64,000 nt of DNA from Lactiplantibacillus daoliensis (GCF_005405005.1 NZ_BJDH01000005.1:124001-188000), one strand, 5' to 3'. Numbered from the stretch's first letter, positions 25,628 to 33,899 are shown. Notes: generated by a model from the sequence alone, not told the origin. A program made the numbers and translations.

Positions 25628-25656
25628 TTGACAGCCTTTCTTTTGTTAACTATAAT
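25628..25656 (+). promoter_or_regulatory. tRNA-Arg promoter
   Basis: Consensus TTGACA (25628-25633), 17-base spacer, TATAAT (25651-25656); 13 bases before the mature tRNA. Confidence 0.92.
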
Positions 25657-25669
25657 TAATCTTGTTGTT

Positions 25670-25743
25670 GTCACGGTAGCTCAACTGGATAGAGCATCCG
25701 CCTTCTAAGCGGAGGGTTGTGAGTTCAAGTCTCACTCGTGACA
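25670..25743 (+). tRNA. tRNA-Arg (anticodon TCT)
   Basis: 74-base cloverleaf. Acceptor GTCACGG / TCGTGAC with discriminator A, D-arm GCTC/GAGC, anticodon arm TCCGC-CTTCTAA-GCGGA giving anticodon TCT, and T-arm GTGAG-TTCAAGT-CTCAC. CCA is not encoded. It reads AGA/AGG. It has its own strong promoter and terminator. Confidence 0.95.
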
Positions 25744-25762
25744 TAAATTAAGCGTCTAAATC

Positions 25763-25810
25763 AAAAACGACCACCTGTTAAAATCAACTTTAGCAGGTGG
25801 CCGTTTTTTT
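25763..25810 (+). terminator. terminator after tRNA-Arg
   Basis: AAAACGACCACCTG ... CAGGTGGCCGTTTT plus T-run. Confidence 0.9.
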
Positions 25811-25828
25811 GTTTGTATCTTAACAAAG

Positions 25829-25852
25829 TTTGTTTGCACACTCCCCAAACAA
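25829..25852. promoter_or_regulatory. inverted repeat upstream of the PTS gene (possible operator)
   Basis: TTTGTTTG (25829-25836) and CAAACAA (25846-25852) form an inverted repeat with a 9-base gap. It lies 16 bases before a possible promoter TTGAAC-N16-TATGGT (25869-25896). It is not a cre site and does not match an antiterminator RAT that I know. Confidence 0.35.
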
Positions 25853-25931
25853 TTCATCAAGTGTCTCTTTGAACGACTGACCTACTAGAATATGGTTGGT
25901 TATGAAAGTTAGTTTAAAGGGGGAGTTTTTC

Positions 25932-27824
25932 ATGCCAACAAAGTTAACACTAAAAGCACCAGTCAGTGGCCAATTAAAGCCGATTACGGCAGTCAATGAC
26001 GCGGTGTTTGCTTCTGAAAAAATGGGAAAAGGGTTTGCAGTCGAACCGACTGATGGCGCAGTGGTGGCGCCAGTTAGTGGGGTCATCAGTTTCATTGCAC
26101 CGACCAAGCATGCACTGGCGATTTTGACGACTAGCGGGGTGGAAATCCTACTTCATCTGGGGCTAGATACGGTGACACTCAATGGCGCACCATTTACTTG
26201 GAAAGTTAAGGCTCAGCAGGCGGTTACGGCCGGTGAATCATTGGGGGCAATGGATCTGGCGGCCATTGAAGTGAAGCACTTAGCTGCGACCGTGGTTGTC
26301 GTAATCACCAACACGGTTGAACTCGCTGCGGACTTATCACCAATGAACCCTCAGGCGGTCCAGGCCGGTGATGACGTAACCACCTGTGAGTTTACCGATC
26401 CCACAATCAAACCTGCAACCGGGACAACTAAGCCAGCCGATATGGCACCGACGTTGATTAAACTGGTCGGCGGTCCCGGTAATATTAAAAACTTGATTCA
26501 CTGTATTACGCGTCTACGTTTTTATTTGGCAGATGAAAGTTTAGCGGATGACGCGGCGATTAAACGCTTGCCTGGGGTGATTGATGTCGTCAAAGCGGGT
26601 GGTCAATATCAAGTCGTTATTGGTGCGGCCGTTGAGTCTGTCTATGATGCGGTTATGGCCAAATTAGACTTGAAACCGACTGCGGTGGTAAAAGCGCCTC
26701 GGCCAAAAGGAATTTGGCCAAGTTTTAAGTGGGGATTTGGTGAACTGGTTGGGGTTATCACCGCTACGATGATGCCAATCATCGGCTTGTTGGCCGGTGC
26801 TGGGATTGTCAAAGGGATTCTCGCGATGGCGGTGGGGTTTAAATGGTTAACGGCAACCGCACCGTTGTATATTTTGATTAGTGCGATTGCCGATGGTATT
26901 TTCCATTTCTTACCAGTTATTTTGGGTGTCACGGCCGCCAAAAAGTTGGGTTCAAATCAGATTGTGTTAGCCACGGTCGGGGGCGTGCTGGTGTATCCGT
27001 CACTCGCGACGATTGCCAGCAGTAAAACGCCGTCCCTGTTACTTTTTGGCGTTCATTTTCCAATCATGAATTATGCGGCGTCGGTCTTTCCAATTTTAGT
27101 TGCAGCGTGGTTGGCGGTGTACCTCGAGCGCTGGCTAAAAAAAGTTATTCCACAACTGATTGCTTCGATCTTCATCCCAATTATTGAAGTTCTGATTTTA
27201 AGTGCCTTAATTATTTTGATCCTTGGTCCAGCGATTACTCAGTTAAGTGATTGGTTAGCCAATGGTATTATGGCGGCACTGAATTTCAACGCTATTATTG
27301 GGGGCGCCATCTATTGCGCCATTTTCCCAGTGTTGGTTATCTTTGGTCTACACTGGCCATTGATTCCAATTATTGTTAATGATTTAGCGGTCCATGGGTA
27401 TAGCATGTTAAATGCCTTTTCATCCGTTTTGATGATGGGAATTGCCGGTGGGGTCTTCGCAGTGACGTTAAAGACACGGCAAAAGCAGTTGAAACAAATC
27501 GGTTTTGGGGCCACAATTTCGCAATTGTGCGGGGTTGGTGAACCAGCGATTTATGGGGTTTTGTTAAAATACAAACGGGTCTTCTATATGGTCACCTTAG
27601 CTAACATTTTTGGTGGGGCGCTTGCTGGGGCACTACATTTATTAAATTATGGTTTCTCAGGCGGCCTAATTGGGTTTGCATCATTTATCAATCCAAAAGT
27701 TGGCATTGATCAGAATTTTTATAATTATATTATTTCACATGGCTTAACCTTCCTAGTCGCATTCGTCTTAACCTGGCTAGTGGGCTTTAATGATAAAATG
27801 AAACCATCAGATCAAACAGTCTAA
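25932..27824 (+). CDS. PTS sugar permease, fused IIA-IIB-IIC (glucose/beta-glucoside family)
   Basis: Imports and phosphorylates a sugar using PEP-derived phosphate. 630 residues in order IIA (about 1-140, phospho-His H75 in VEILLHLGLDTVTLNG), IIB (about 170-255, phospho-Cys C191 in NLIHCITRLRFYL), then the IIC channel (about 270-625, some ten membrane helices). The A-B-C order differs from the more usual B-C-A. ATG 25932 has GGGGGAG upstream. The sugar is not readable. The next gene, 17 bases on, is an SGNH esterase rather than the usual phospho-glycosidase. Confidence 0.9.
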   Translation: MPTKLTLKAPVSGQLKPITAVNDAVFASEKMGKGFAVEPTDGAVVAPVSGVISFIAPTKHALAILTTSGVEILLHLGLDTVTLNGAPFTWKVKAQQAVTAGESLGAMDLAAIEVKHLAATVVVVITNTVELAADLSPMNPQAVQAGDDVTTCEFTDPTIKPATGTTKPADMAPTLIKLVGGPGNIKNLIHCITRLRFYLADESLADDAAIKRLPGVIDVVKAGGQYQVVIGAAVESVYDAVMAKLDLKPTAVVKAPRPKGIWPSFKWGFGELVGVITATMMPIIGLLAGAGIVKGILAMAVGFKWLTATAPLYILISAIADGIFHFLPVILGVTAAKKLGSNQIVLATVGGVLVYPSLATIASSKTPSLLLFGVHFPIMNYAASVFPILVAAWLAVYLERWLKKVIPQLIASIFIPIIEVLILSALIILILGPAITQLSDWLANGIMAALNFNAIIGGAIYCAIFPVLVIFGLHWPLIPIIVNDLAVHGYSMLNAFSSVLMMGIAGGVFAVTLKTRQKQLKQIGFGATISQLCGVGEPAIYGVLLKYKRVFYMVTLANIFGGALAGALHLLNYGFSGGLIGFASFINPKVGIDQNFYNYIISHGLTFLVAFVLTWLVGFNDKMKPSDQTV

Positions 27825-27841
27825 ATAAAGAAGGTTTTTGG

Positions 27842-28906
27842 ATGTCCACTATCATGGCGTGGCGGCAAATGGTCGCTAATTTTCCAAATCTAAAAGGGCT
27901 GAATGCACAACACTATCAGTCCGTTCAAATCTGTCAACCGTTGTCAGCGACTAGATTACGGATATGGCTGACTAATGACTACGGGGACGCGCCCTTGCCA
28001 ATCAAAAGTCTGGTGGTGACGGGCCAGAAAACTGTATCCGTTACGGTTTCAGGACAAACCAGTTTTCAAATCCCAGCACAGTCGCGGTTTTGGAGCGACT
28101 GGCTTGAGCTACCGGTTACGGCGGGAGAGTGGTTGCAGTTTGAAACGACCTCATCGTGTGATAGTCCACAAACGTTGGCGCAGTCACTCGATGAAACCAT
28201 TGTTCGGGTAACGAGTGCGTCACGCCCGTACTTTTTCGGGCTGGCTGCAATTGAAGTTGAACGCGAGGATTCAGCGCAATCACTGCTCATGTTTGGCGAC
28301 TCTTTAACCAATCAAGGCTACTATTCCGCCGCGTTTTCACGACGATTATTGACCAGTCAGCCGGATCAATGGGGGATTACCAATGGGGGAATTTCAGGCA
28401 ATCGGCTGTTACGTCCTGGACATTCAACTTCCGAGTGGTCACCAAGTTTTGGCGCAGCGGGCCTTGACCGTTTACCCCGTCTATTGACTGAACAACCCGT
28501 CAATTGGTTAATTTTTATGGAAGGGCTGAATGACCTGCTACATCCGGGGAATGGGTCGCCAATTACCGAATTGCCGCGTGCTGCCGAACTGATTGCCGGG
28601 CTTAAGCAGGTGCAACAGTTAGCACAGACCCAACATTGTCGCCTGACGCTCATGACCATTACGCCGTTTAAAGGGGGCCTCAATGGTGGAGCGCCAGCCT
28701 GGAATCCTACTAAAGAGCAAATTCGGCAAACGGTTAATCGTTATTTGCGATCGTTGCCACTGACTGTTGATTTGGCTCAATTTGTGGCCACCGCAGACCA
28801 AAGACTGGTCCCAGATTTTGATTGTGGGGATCATATTCATTTTTCGGCTGCCGGTGGTGAGTTAGTGGGCAGATTTTTAACTGAACAATTGCAGTTAGAT
28901 CAGTGA
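27842..28906 (+). CDS. SGNH/GDSL-type esterase
   Basis: 354 residues, no signal peptide, so cytoplasmic. An N-terminal beta-rich region of about 130 residues precedes an SGNH hydrolase domain with all four blocks: GDSLTNQGYYS (nucleophile Ser), NGGISGNRLL (Gly), GLNDLLHPG (Asn) and DHIHFSAAGG (Asp and His). Such enzymes remove acyl groups from sugars or lipids. Placed 17 bases after the PTS gene, so likely co-transcribed. Deacylation of an imported acylated sugar is an inference from this pairing. Confidence 0.87.
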   Translation: MSTIMAWRQMVANFPNLKGLNAQHYQSVQICQPLSATRLRIWLTNDYGDAPLPIKSLVVTGQKTVSVTVSGQTSFQIPAQSRFWSDWLELPVTAGEWLQFETTSSCDSPQTLAQSLDETIVRVTSASRPYFFGLAAIEVEREDSAQSLLMFGDSLTNQGYYSAAFSRRLLTSQPDQWGITNGGISGNRLLRPGHSTSEWSPSFGAAGLDRLPRLLTEQPVNWLIFMEGLNDLLHPGNGSPITELPRAAELIAGLKQVQQLAQTQHCRLTLMTITPFKGGLNGGAPAWNPTKEQIRQTVNRYLRSLPLTVDLAQFVATADQRLVPDFDCGDHIHFSAAGGELVGRFLTEQLQLDQ

Positions 28907-28908
28907 CG

Positions 28909-28953
28909 AAAAAAGCCTTACCAGTAATGTCAAAATTACTAGTAGGGCTTTTT
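28909..28953. terminator. bidirectional terminator
   Basis: AAAAGCCTTACCAGTAAT / ATTACTAGTAGGGCTTTTT, between the esterase gene and a convergent membrane-protein gene. Confidence 0.87.
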
Positions 28954-28959
28954 GGTGGT

Positions 28960-29547
28960 TTAAGCTTCGATGTAGTGTTTGCTGAGTCGGTTCAAGTCTC
29001 GTTTTAACTGCGCTTCATCGCAACCGCTCCAGTAAGTATATTGATAAAGTTGTACGGTTAGGGTGTTACCAGTGAGGTCAATGCCACGGTCTAACTTTTT
29101 AACTGCGGGTCCCCAAATCATATTTGGATTGACGAGTGTAATGTGGATGGTATCCTCATTGCTGGTTAATTTTTGGACATTTTGCCATGGAATCCGCGCA
29201 AAATTACGAGTAAACATTGGCAAGGCAATGCCACTTGCATTGATATTTAAGACTTGGCAGCGTCCCTTGATGAAGCGAAGCGCGGATTGCCAAATCATAA
29301 ATAACCCACCAACACCAAATAGGCCGATTCCGAGCCAACTGAGGCCTTCAACTTCGAGCACAGTCAGTGACGTATAGCCGATTCCTTTTTCCCAGACGTG
29401 ATCGGCAGCGATGGAAAACCAGGGATCACCCCAGACTGCAATTAAACTGTCGATGGCGAAATAGGTGAAGCCGATGCTAACCAAGATAATTAAAATGGTG
29501 CCGTATGGTGTCGCACGATAGATGATACTGTCTGATGACTTAGCCAT
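28960..29547 (-). CDS. membrane protein with a PH-like cytoplasmic domain, unknown function
   Basis: 195 residues. Two membrane helices (GTILIILVSIGFTYFAI near residue 16; WLGIGLFGVGGLFMIW near residue 70) separated by an external loop. A C-terminal beta-rich domain follows (VLNINASGIALPMFTRNFAR, IPWQNVQKLTSNEDTIHITL), which looks like the PH-like domains of small bacterial membrane proteins. GGAGG lies 8 bases before the ATG. No partner gene is evident. Confidence 0.7.
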   Translation of the reverse strand: MAKSSDSIIYRATPYGTILIILVSIGFTYFAIDSLIAVWGDPWFSIAADHVWEKGIGYTSLTVLEVEGLSWLGIGLFGVGGLFMIWQSALRFIKGRCQVLNINASGIALPMFTRNFARIPWQNVQKLTSNEDTIHITLVNPNMIWGPAVKKLDRGIDLTGNTLTVQLYQYTYWSGCDEAQLKRDLNRLSKHYIEA

Positions 29548-29682
29548 TGGGGAGCCTCCATTCGATAGGATTAAGTTTACGCGTTATGCCGTTATTTTAA
29601 AATAAAAAATTGATTAAATGGGTTTAATAGTTTAAGAAAAGTTAAAGGTGAGGGGTATAGTCATAAATTTCAAACATTTCAC

Positions 29683-29711
29683 TTGAAATATTCCTGTAAC
29701 ATAACGATAAT
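29683..29711 (+). promoter_or_regulatory. promoter of the 41-residue protein gene
   Basis: TTGAAA (29683-29688), 17-base spacer, GATAAT (29706-29711). Confidence 0.7.
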
Positions 29712-29747
29712 ATAACTGTAATCAGAGAAAGGGAAGGTGTGACGCTT

Positions 29748-29873
29748 ATGGGTCCAGTATTAGCAATTATTGGCATGCTTGCCATTGCCGGTGGCGTTCA
29801 ATATTATTCAGATTTTGTGAAGAAGGAAAATGAAGCAAGTAAACACTTCACCGCTTCCCGCGAAAATCGTTAA
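29748..29873 (+). CDS. small membrane protein (41 residues)
   Basis: An ORF of 41 codons: MGPVLAIIGMLAIAGGVQYY, one hydrophobic helix, then a charged tail (DFVKKENEASKHFTASRENR). It has a ribosome-site-like GGGAAGG upstream, a good promoter at 29683 and a terminator after it, which together support a real gene. The family is not recognised. It could insert in the membrane with its tail in the cytoplasm. Confidence 0.65.
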   Translation: MGPVLAIIGMLAIAGGVQYYSDFVKKENEASKHFTASRENR

Positions 29874-29913
29874 CGATTTTTGCCATTCGAGTAACCGGCA
29901 CTTAATAGATAAA

Positions 29914-29953
29914 TAAAAAAAGAACTGACCACCAAGTGGCCAGTTCTTTTTTT
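29914..29953. terminator. bidirectional terminator
   Basis: AAAGAACTGACCAC / GTGGCCAGTTCTTT with A-run and T-run, serving the 41-residue gene and the convergent basic-protein gene. Confidence 0.88.
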
Positions 29954-29956
29954 AGA

Positions 29957-30112
29957 TTACTTGATTTTTGGTGTTGCTTCAATGGTTTCAGTCTTGCCAG
30001 CAGCGAAACGTTGGATGGCAGCAGTTTGCTTTTCGCGACGAATGCGCTTTTGCTTATCAGCAACTGGACGACGTGATGCCCATGTATTGTATGGCTTACG
30101 TACTTCGGTCAT
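29957..30112 (-). CDS. small basic protein (51 residues), unknown function
   Basis: 51 residues from the ATG at 30112, which follows GGAGGA. The longer frame to 30274 has no ribosome site and is A+T-rich noncoding-like. Sequence is strongly basic in the middle (ASRRPVADKQKRIRREKQTA) and could bind nucleic acid or ribosomes, but I do not recognise it. It ends at a shared terminator. Confidence 0.65.
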   Translation of the reverse strand: MTEVRKPYNTWASRRPVADKQKRIRREKQTAAIQRFAAGKTETIEATPKIK

Positions 30113-30272
30113 GAGAGAAATTCCTCCTTTATTTAGTCCAATAACAATTATTGTAAAGCTAGTATAACGTAAAATGCAACAAAAATTAATGAAAAAGCTA
30201 TTTTTTTTGAAAATTCCTCGAAAATTATACACGTTTAGCCATAATTTGTCTTGCTTATTTGAACTGTTAGAC

Positions 30273-30313
30273 ACTTTCTCAAAATGATGTTATATTTAAT
30301 TTAATGAGAAAGT
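30273..30313. promoter_or_regulatory. inverted repeat at the TetR gene promoter (probable operator)
   Basis: Perfect 9-base inverted repeat ACTTTCTCA (30273-30281) and TGAGAAAGT (30305-30313), 23 bases apart. The first half lies in the spacer of a possible promoter (TTGAAC 30259, AATGAT 30282). This is what an autoregulatory site would look like; it could also form an RNA hairpin. Confidence 0.5.
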
Positions 30314-30324
30314 AGGGAAGTTAA

Positions 30325-30954
30325 ATGAGTCACGACATGGATCCACGCGTCGATAAGACCCGCCGGCATTTACGGCAAGCACTAATTACATTACTACAAA
30401 ATGAACAAGTTGAAAACATTTCGGTCCAGGAATTAACTGCCACCGCTTCGGTGACGCGAGGGACCTTTTATCTTCATTATAAAGATAAACCAGCCTTCGT
30501 CGATCAAGCGTTGGATGATTTGGTGACTGATTTATTTGAGCAGACGATTGTGACGGTACCGGTGGCAGATATCATTACCAATCCGCTCGATCCGTTGCGT
30601 CGCGTACAAGTCCTGTCGTTATCGAAGGCCTTGGGTTACGTTGATCAACACGCCGAGGCATTTAAAACGTTACTATTAGACCAGAGTCAATTAGCGGTCA
30701 ATCGTCGTATCAATGAACAACTAACACAGTGGATGCAACGGTTTTATCACGATTTTGAAGATCAGTTTGCGGATTTAGAAGTTCCGGTGAGCGTCCAGAT
30801 TGCTTATTACGTCTCGGCAACGACGGGAATTATTACGGATTGGTTGGCACACGACATGATTTACACGCCGCGTTATTTGACGAAATGTATCAAAAAGCTT
30901 CATCATTTAATGACAGCTCGTAATATTACTTTCACGGATTTCTTCGTACAATGA
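30325..30954 (+). CDS. TetR-family transcriptional regulator
   Basis: 209 residues. N-terminal DNA-binding domain with the TetR helix-turn-helix (VQELTATASVTRGTFYLHYK, then DKPAFVDQ) and a longer C-terminal ligand-binding domain. GGGAAG precedes the ATG. No adjacent gene looks like its target: upstream is a small gene on the opposite strand, downstream rplU with its own promoter. Its ligand cannot be inferred. Confidence 0.88.
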   Translation: MSHDMDPRVDKTRRHLRQALITLLQNEQVENISVQELTATASVTRGTFYLHYKDKPAFVDQALDDLVTDLFEQTIVTVPVADIITNPLDPLRRVQVLSLSKALGYVDQHAEAFKTLLLDQSQLAVNRRINEQLTQWMQRFYHDFEDQFADLEVPVSVQIAYYVSATTGIITDWLAHDMIYTPRYLTKCIKKLHHLMTARNITFTDFFVQ

Positions 30955-30963
30955 AAATATAAC

Positions 30964-30992
30964 TTGACTAGTCACCGGTATTTTGATAGTAT
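30964..30992 (+). promoter_or_regulatory. rplU operon promoter
   Basis: TTGACT (30964-30969), 17-base spacer, TAGTAT (30987-30992). Confidence 0.65.
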
Positions 30993-31004
30993 TTTCTTGT
31001 TGTA

Positions 31005-31085
31005 TTTGTGGACTTCTACAGCTACAACCGCACGAATTGAGTATTAAGTTCAGCAATGACGCTTAATTTGGCGAGTCTAAGTGAT
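31005..31085 (+). ncRNA. probable L21 leader (cis-regulatory RNA of the rplU operon)
   Basis: The untranslated leader between the promoter and rplU carries CTACAGCTACAACCGCACGA followed by ATTGAGTATTAAG. This matches my memory of the conserved Firmicutes L21 leader motif that regulates rplU-rpmA. A covariance-model search was not possible here. Confidence 0.45.
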
Positions 31086-31110
31086 TCATAATTTAAGGAG
31101 GTGCACAAAC

Positions 31111-31419
31111 GTGTACGCAATTATTGTAACTGGTGGTAAACAATATAAAGTTGAAGCAGGCCAAGCAATTTATGTCGAAAAGCTTGATGCTGCTGCAGGC
31201 GACAAGGTTACTTTTGATCAAGTAGTCTTTGTCGGTGGCGACTCAACTAAGATTGGTACGCCTACTGTTGATGGTGCGACGGTCGAAGGTACTGTTGAAA
31301 AACAAGGCCGCGAACGTAAAGTGATTACTTACAAGTACAAGGCTAAGAAAGGCCAACATACTAAGAAGGGTCATCGCCAACCATACACTAAGGTAACGAT
31401 CGACACAATTAATGCATAA
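31111..31419 (+). CDS. rplU: 50S ribosomal protein L21
   Basis: 102 residues, normal length ([20 protein letters not shown] at the N-terminus; [20 protein letters not shown] near the end). GTG start at 31111 with AAGGAGGTG upstream; the frame opened at 31081 lies in the leader. First gene of the rplU-prp-rpmA operon, conserved in Firmicutes. Confidence 0.97.
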   Translation: MYAIIVTGGKQYKVEAGQAIYVEKLDAAAGDKVTFDQVVFVGGDSTKIGTPTVDGATVEGTVEKQGRERKVITYKYKAKKGQHTKKGHRQPYTKVTIDTINA

Positions 31420-31440
31420 ATAAGAAAGTAGGCATTCTTT

Positions 31441-31776
31441 ATGATTCAAGCAATGATTTATCGTAATCCTGACCGGTTAATTACTGGTTTTCGATTGACG
31501 GGTCATGCTGATTCAGGTGCTTATGGACAAGACATCGTTTGTGCGGCAGTTTCAGTATTGGCAATCAGTACAATCAATGGGATTGAACAAGTTGCTCATC
31601 TAAAACCCGATGTCCAAAGTGATGAAGCCAACGGTGGTCTACTAATTGCGAACTTTGGTAAGCTTGACTTAACAAATAACCAATTACAGACACTGCTTGA
31701 GAGCTTCACTCTTGGATTAAACGATGTTGCCGCGAACTATCAGGATTATATCCGAGTTCGTGAGCAAACACGATAA
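31441..31776 (+). CDS. prp: ribosomal-processing cysteine protease Prp
   Basis: 111 residues. It cleaves the N-terminal extension of ribosomal protein L27 before assembly. The active-site His and Cys lie in [20 protein letters not shown], the family signature. Located between rplU and rpmA, as in other Firmicutes, and its substrate L27 next door carries the extension that needs removal. Formerly annotated YsxB. Confidence 0.93.
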   Translation: MIQAMIYRNPDRLITGFRLTGHADSGAYGQDIVCAAVSVLAISTINGIEQVAHLKPDVQSDEANGGLLIANFGKLDLTNNQLQTLLESFTLGLNDVAANYQDYIRVREQTR

Positions 31777-31799
31777 CCACATTCGGAGGTGGACTTACT

Positions 31800-32078
31800 A
31801 TGAAAATGAACTTGCAATTCTTCTCTCACCATAAAGGTGGCGGTTCAACTGCCAACGGTCGTGATTCAGCTGGTCGGCGTTTAGGTGCCAAGCGGGCTGA
31901 TGGCCAAACTGTTAAGGGTGGTAACATCCTTTATCGTCAACGTGGAACCCATATTTACCCTGGTGTTAACGTTGGCCGCGGTGGCGACGATACGTTATTT
32001 GCTAAGGTTGACGGTGTCGTTCGTTTTGAACGCAAAGGTCGCGACAAGCGTCAAGTTTCTGTTTACCCAGCAAAATAA
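31800..32078 (+). CDS. rpmA: 50S ribosomal protein L27 with cleavable N-terminal extension
   Basis: 92 residues. The N-terminus [20 protein letters not shown] contains the LQFF extension removed by Prp, then the conserved mature start region. The residue after FF is Ser instead of the more common Ala. ATG 31800 has GGAGGTG about 8 bases upstream. Mature L27 reaches into the peptidyl-transferase centre. A terminator follows. Confidence 0.97.
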   Translation: MKMNLQFFSHHKGGGSTANGRDSAGRRLGAKRADGQTVKGGNILYRQRGTHIYPGVNVGRGGDDTLFAKVDGVVRFERKGRDKRQVSVYPAK

Positions 32079-32087
32079 TTTTTTTTG

Positions 32088-32116
32088 AAAGAGCCTCTGC
32101 TTGAGGCTCTTTTTTT
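32088..32116 (+). terminator. terminator after rpmA
   Basis: AAAGAGCCTC / GAGGCTCTTT followed by TTTT. Confidence 0.92.
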
Positions 32117-32204
32117 AACGCTTGAGCCGTGAATTGGCTTTCTAGGACGTCGTCTGCACTCAAGTTTGGTATAATGAAGCATGAGTTATGATGGGAGTGA
32201 CTGG

Positions 32205-33269
32205 ATGTCTAGTCGAATTGAACGGTTACAAGCAAGGTTTGATCAGTTAAAAATTGATGCTTTTCTCGTTTCAAGTGAAGGCAATTTGCACTATTTGACG
32301 GGGATGGCAGATATGGCCGGCGACGGTTATTTATTAGTGCTTACCAAATCAGTTTTCTTGATCACTGATGCACGTTACCAAACAGCATTCGCAGATCAAT
32401 TTGATGCTGATCACTTGATAATTACCCGCGACTATCTCGGGGCAGTGTGTGATGTGATTGCCCAGCACCAAACTGGGGTCTTAGGTTTTGAAGATGGCTT
32501 GCCATATACGGCGTACAGCTATTTGGACGAAAACTTAGTCAGTGATTTGGTGGCGTTACCAAACGTGGTCGAACAGATCCGGATGGTTAAAACGAGTGAC
32601 GAATTGGATAAGCTACGAGCAACCGCTAAATTGGCGGATGCCGGCTTTGAGTACGTGACGAGTATTGTGAGACCGGGAATGCGTGAAATTGACGTCAGCA
32701 ACTTGCTAGACGCCTTCATGCGAACGCATGGTGCAAGCGGGCCATCGTTTACAACTATCGTGCTTGGTGGTGCCCGGGCAGCTCTGCCCCACGGCACGGC
32801 CTCAACGGCTTTATTGACGGCTGGGCAACTGGTCACCTTAGATTTTGGCTACTTTTTAGCTGGTTACACGTCAGATATGACGCGGACGTTTGCTTTGGGT
32901 CAGCCTGATGACAAGTTAGCGACGGCTTATGACGTGGTGAAAACCGCGCAACAAGCAGTCGTTGATCAAGTGAAACCAGGCGCTGTTAGTGCTGATTTGG
33001 ATCAAGTTGGTCGGCAACTTATCACAGCGGCTGGTTACGGCGAAGCATTCAATCATGGCATGGGTCACGGAATTGGGCTGGAGATTCATGAAAGTCCGTT
33101 AATTTCGACTCATGGTACTGAAAAGTTAGTTAGCAACAGTGTTGTGACGGTTGAACCGGGTGTTTATTTCCCTGGTCTAGGTGGGATGCGCATCGAAGAC
33201 GATGTGTTGGTGACCGAAACGGGGCATGAACGGCTAACGACCGCGACACGCGATTTATTGATTTTATAA
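32205..33269 (+). CDS. M24-family Xaa-Pro peptidase
   Basis: Cytoplasmic peptidase expected to release N-terminal residues next to proline. 354 residues: N-terminal creatinase-like domain (about 1-125), then the pita-bread catalytic domain. Metal ligands are visible: two Asp in LDFGYFLAGYTSDMTR, His in GMGHGIGLEIHESP, Glu in VTVEPGVYFPG and IEDDVLV. ATG 32205 has GGGAG 7 bases upstream; a TATAAT lies at 32170. It precedes efp, as in other Bacilli. Aminopeptidase versus dipeptidase specificity cannot be told. Confidence 0.9.
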   Translation: MSSRIERLQARFDQLKIDAFLVSSEGNLHYLTGMADMAGDGYLLVLTKSVFLITDARYQTAFADQFDADHLIITRDYLGAVCDVIAQHQTGVLGFEDGLPYTAYSYLDENLVSDLVALPNVVEQIRMVKTSDELDKLRATAKLADAGFEYVTSIVRPGMREIDVSNLLDAFMRTHGASGPSFTTIVLGGARAALPHGTASTALLTAGQLVTLDFGYFLAGYTSDMTRTFALGQPDDKLATAYDVVKTAQQAVVDQVKPGAVSADLDQVGRQLITAAGYGEAFNHGMGHGIGLEIHESPLISTHGTEKLVSNSVVTVEPGVYFPGLGGMRIEDDVLVTETGHERLTTATRDLLIL

Positions 33270-33273
33270 TGGT

Positions 33274-33302
33274 AAGACAGTTGCCACGGTGGCTCTGTCT
33301 TG
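33274..33302 (+). terminator. hairpin between the peptidase gene and efp
   Basis: AAGACAG-TT-GCCA / TGGC-T-CTGTCTT with only a short T-run; weak terminator. Confidence 0.5.
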
Positions 33303-33341
33303 TTATAGTAATAAAGATATCTTCATAGGAGGAACTTTTAT

Positions 33342-33899
33342 ATGATTTCTACAGCAGATTTTAAAAACGGTTTAACAATTGAAGTAGACCATGCCATTTG
33401 GCGTATCGTGGAATTCCAGCACGTTAAGCCTGGTAAGGGTGGCGCTTTTGTACGTTCAAAGCTTAAGAACTTGCGGACAGGTGCTGTTCAAGACAAGACT
33501 TTCCGTGCCGGTGCTAAGATGGAACAAGCCCCAATCGAAAAGAGTACGATGCAATACCTTTATGAAGATGGCGACAACTACGTCTTCATGAATACTGACA
33601 CGTACGAACAACTTGAAATTCCTGGCGACCATATCCAAACTGAATTGAAGTTCTTGAAGGAAAACATGGAAGTTCAAGTAACTTTATACGGCGGCGAAGT
33701 GTTAGGGATTGAATTACCAAACACGGTTACCTTGGAAGTTACTGATACTGAACCAGGTATCAAGGGTGACACGGCTTCTGGTGGCTCAAAACCAGCTACT
33801 TTGGAAACTGGTGCGATTATCCAAGTACCTTTCTTCGTTAAAGCTGGCGACAAGTTAATCGTTAACACGGTTGACAGCACCTACGTTTCTCGGGCTTAA
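33342..33899 (+). CDS. efp: translation elongation factor P
   Basis: Helps ribosomes pass polyproline stretches. 185 residues, three beta-barrel domains. The loop that carries the modified residue reads [14 protein letters not shown], with Lys at the tip; the modifying enzyme is not in the window. Domain III ends in [23 protein letters not shown] precedes the ATG. Followed by yqhY and nusB. Confidence 0.97.
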   Translation: MISTADFKNGLTIEVDHAIWRIVEFQHVKPGKGGAFVRSKLKNLRTGAVQDKTFRAGAKMEQAPIEKSTMQYLYEDGDNYVFMNTDTYEQLEIPGDHIQTELKFLKENMEVQVTLYGGEVLGIELPNTVTLEVTDTEPGIKGDTASGGSKPATLETGAIIQVPFFVKAGDKLIVNTVDSTYVSRA

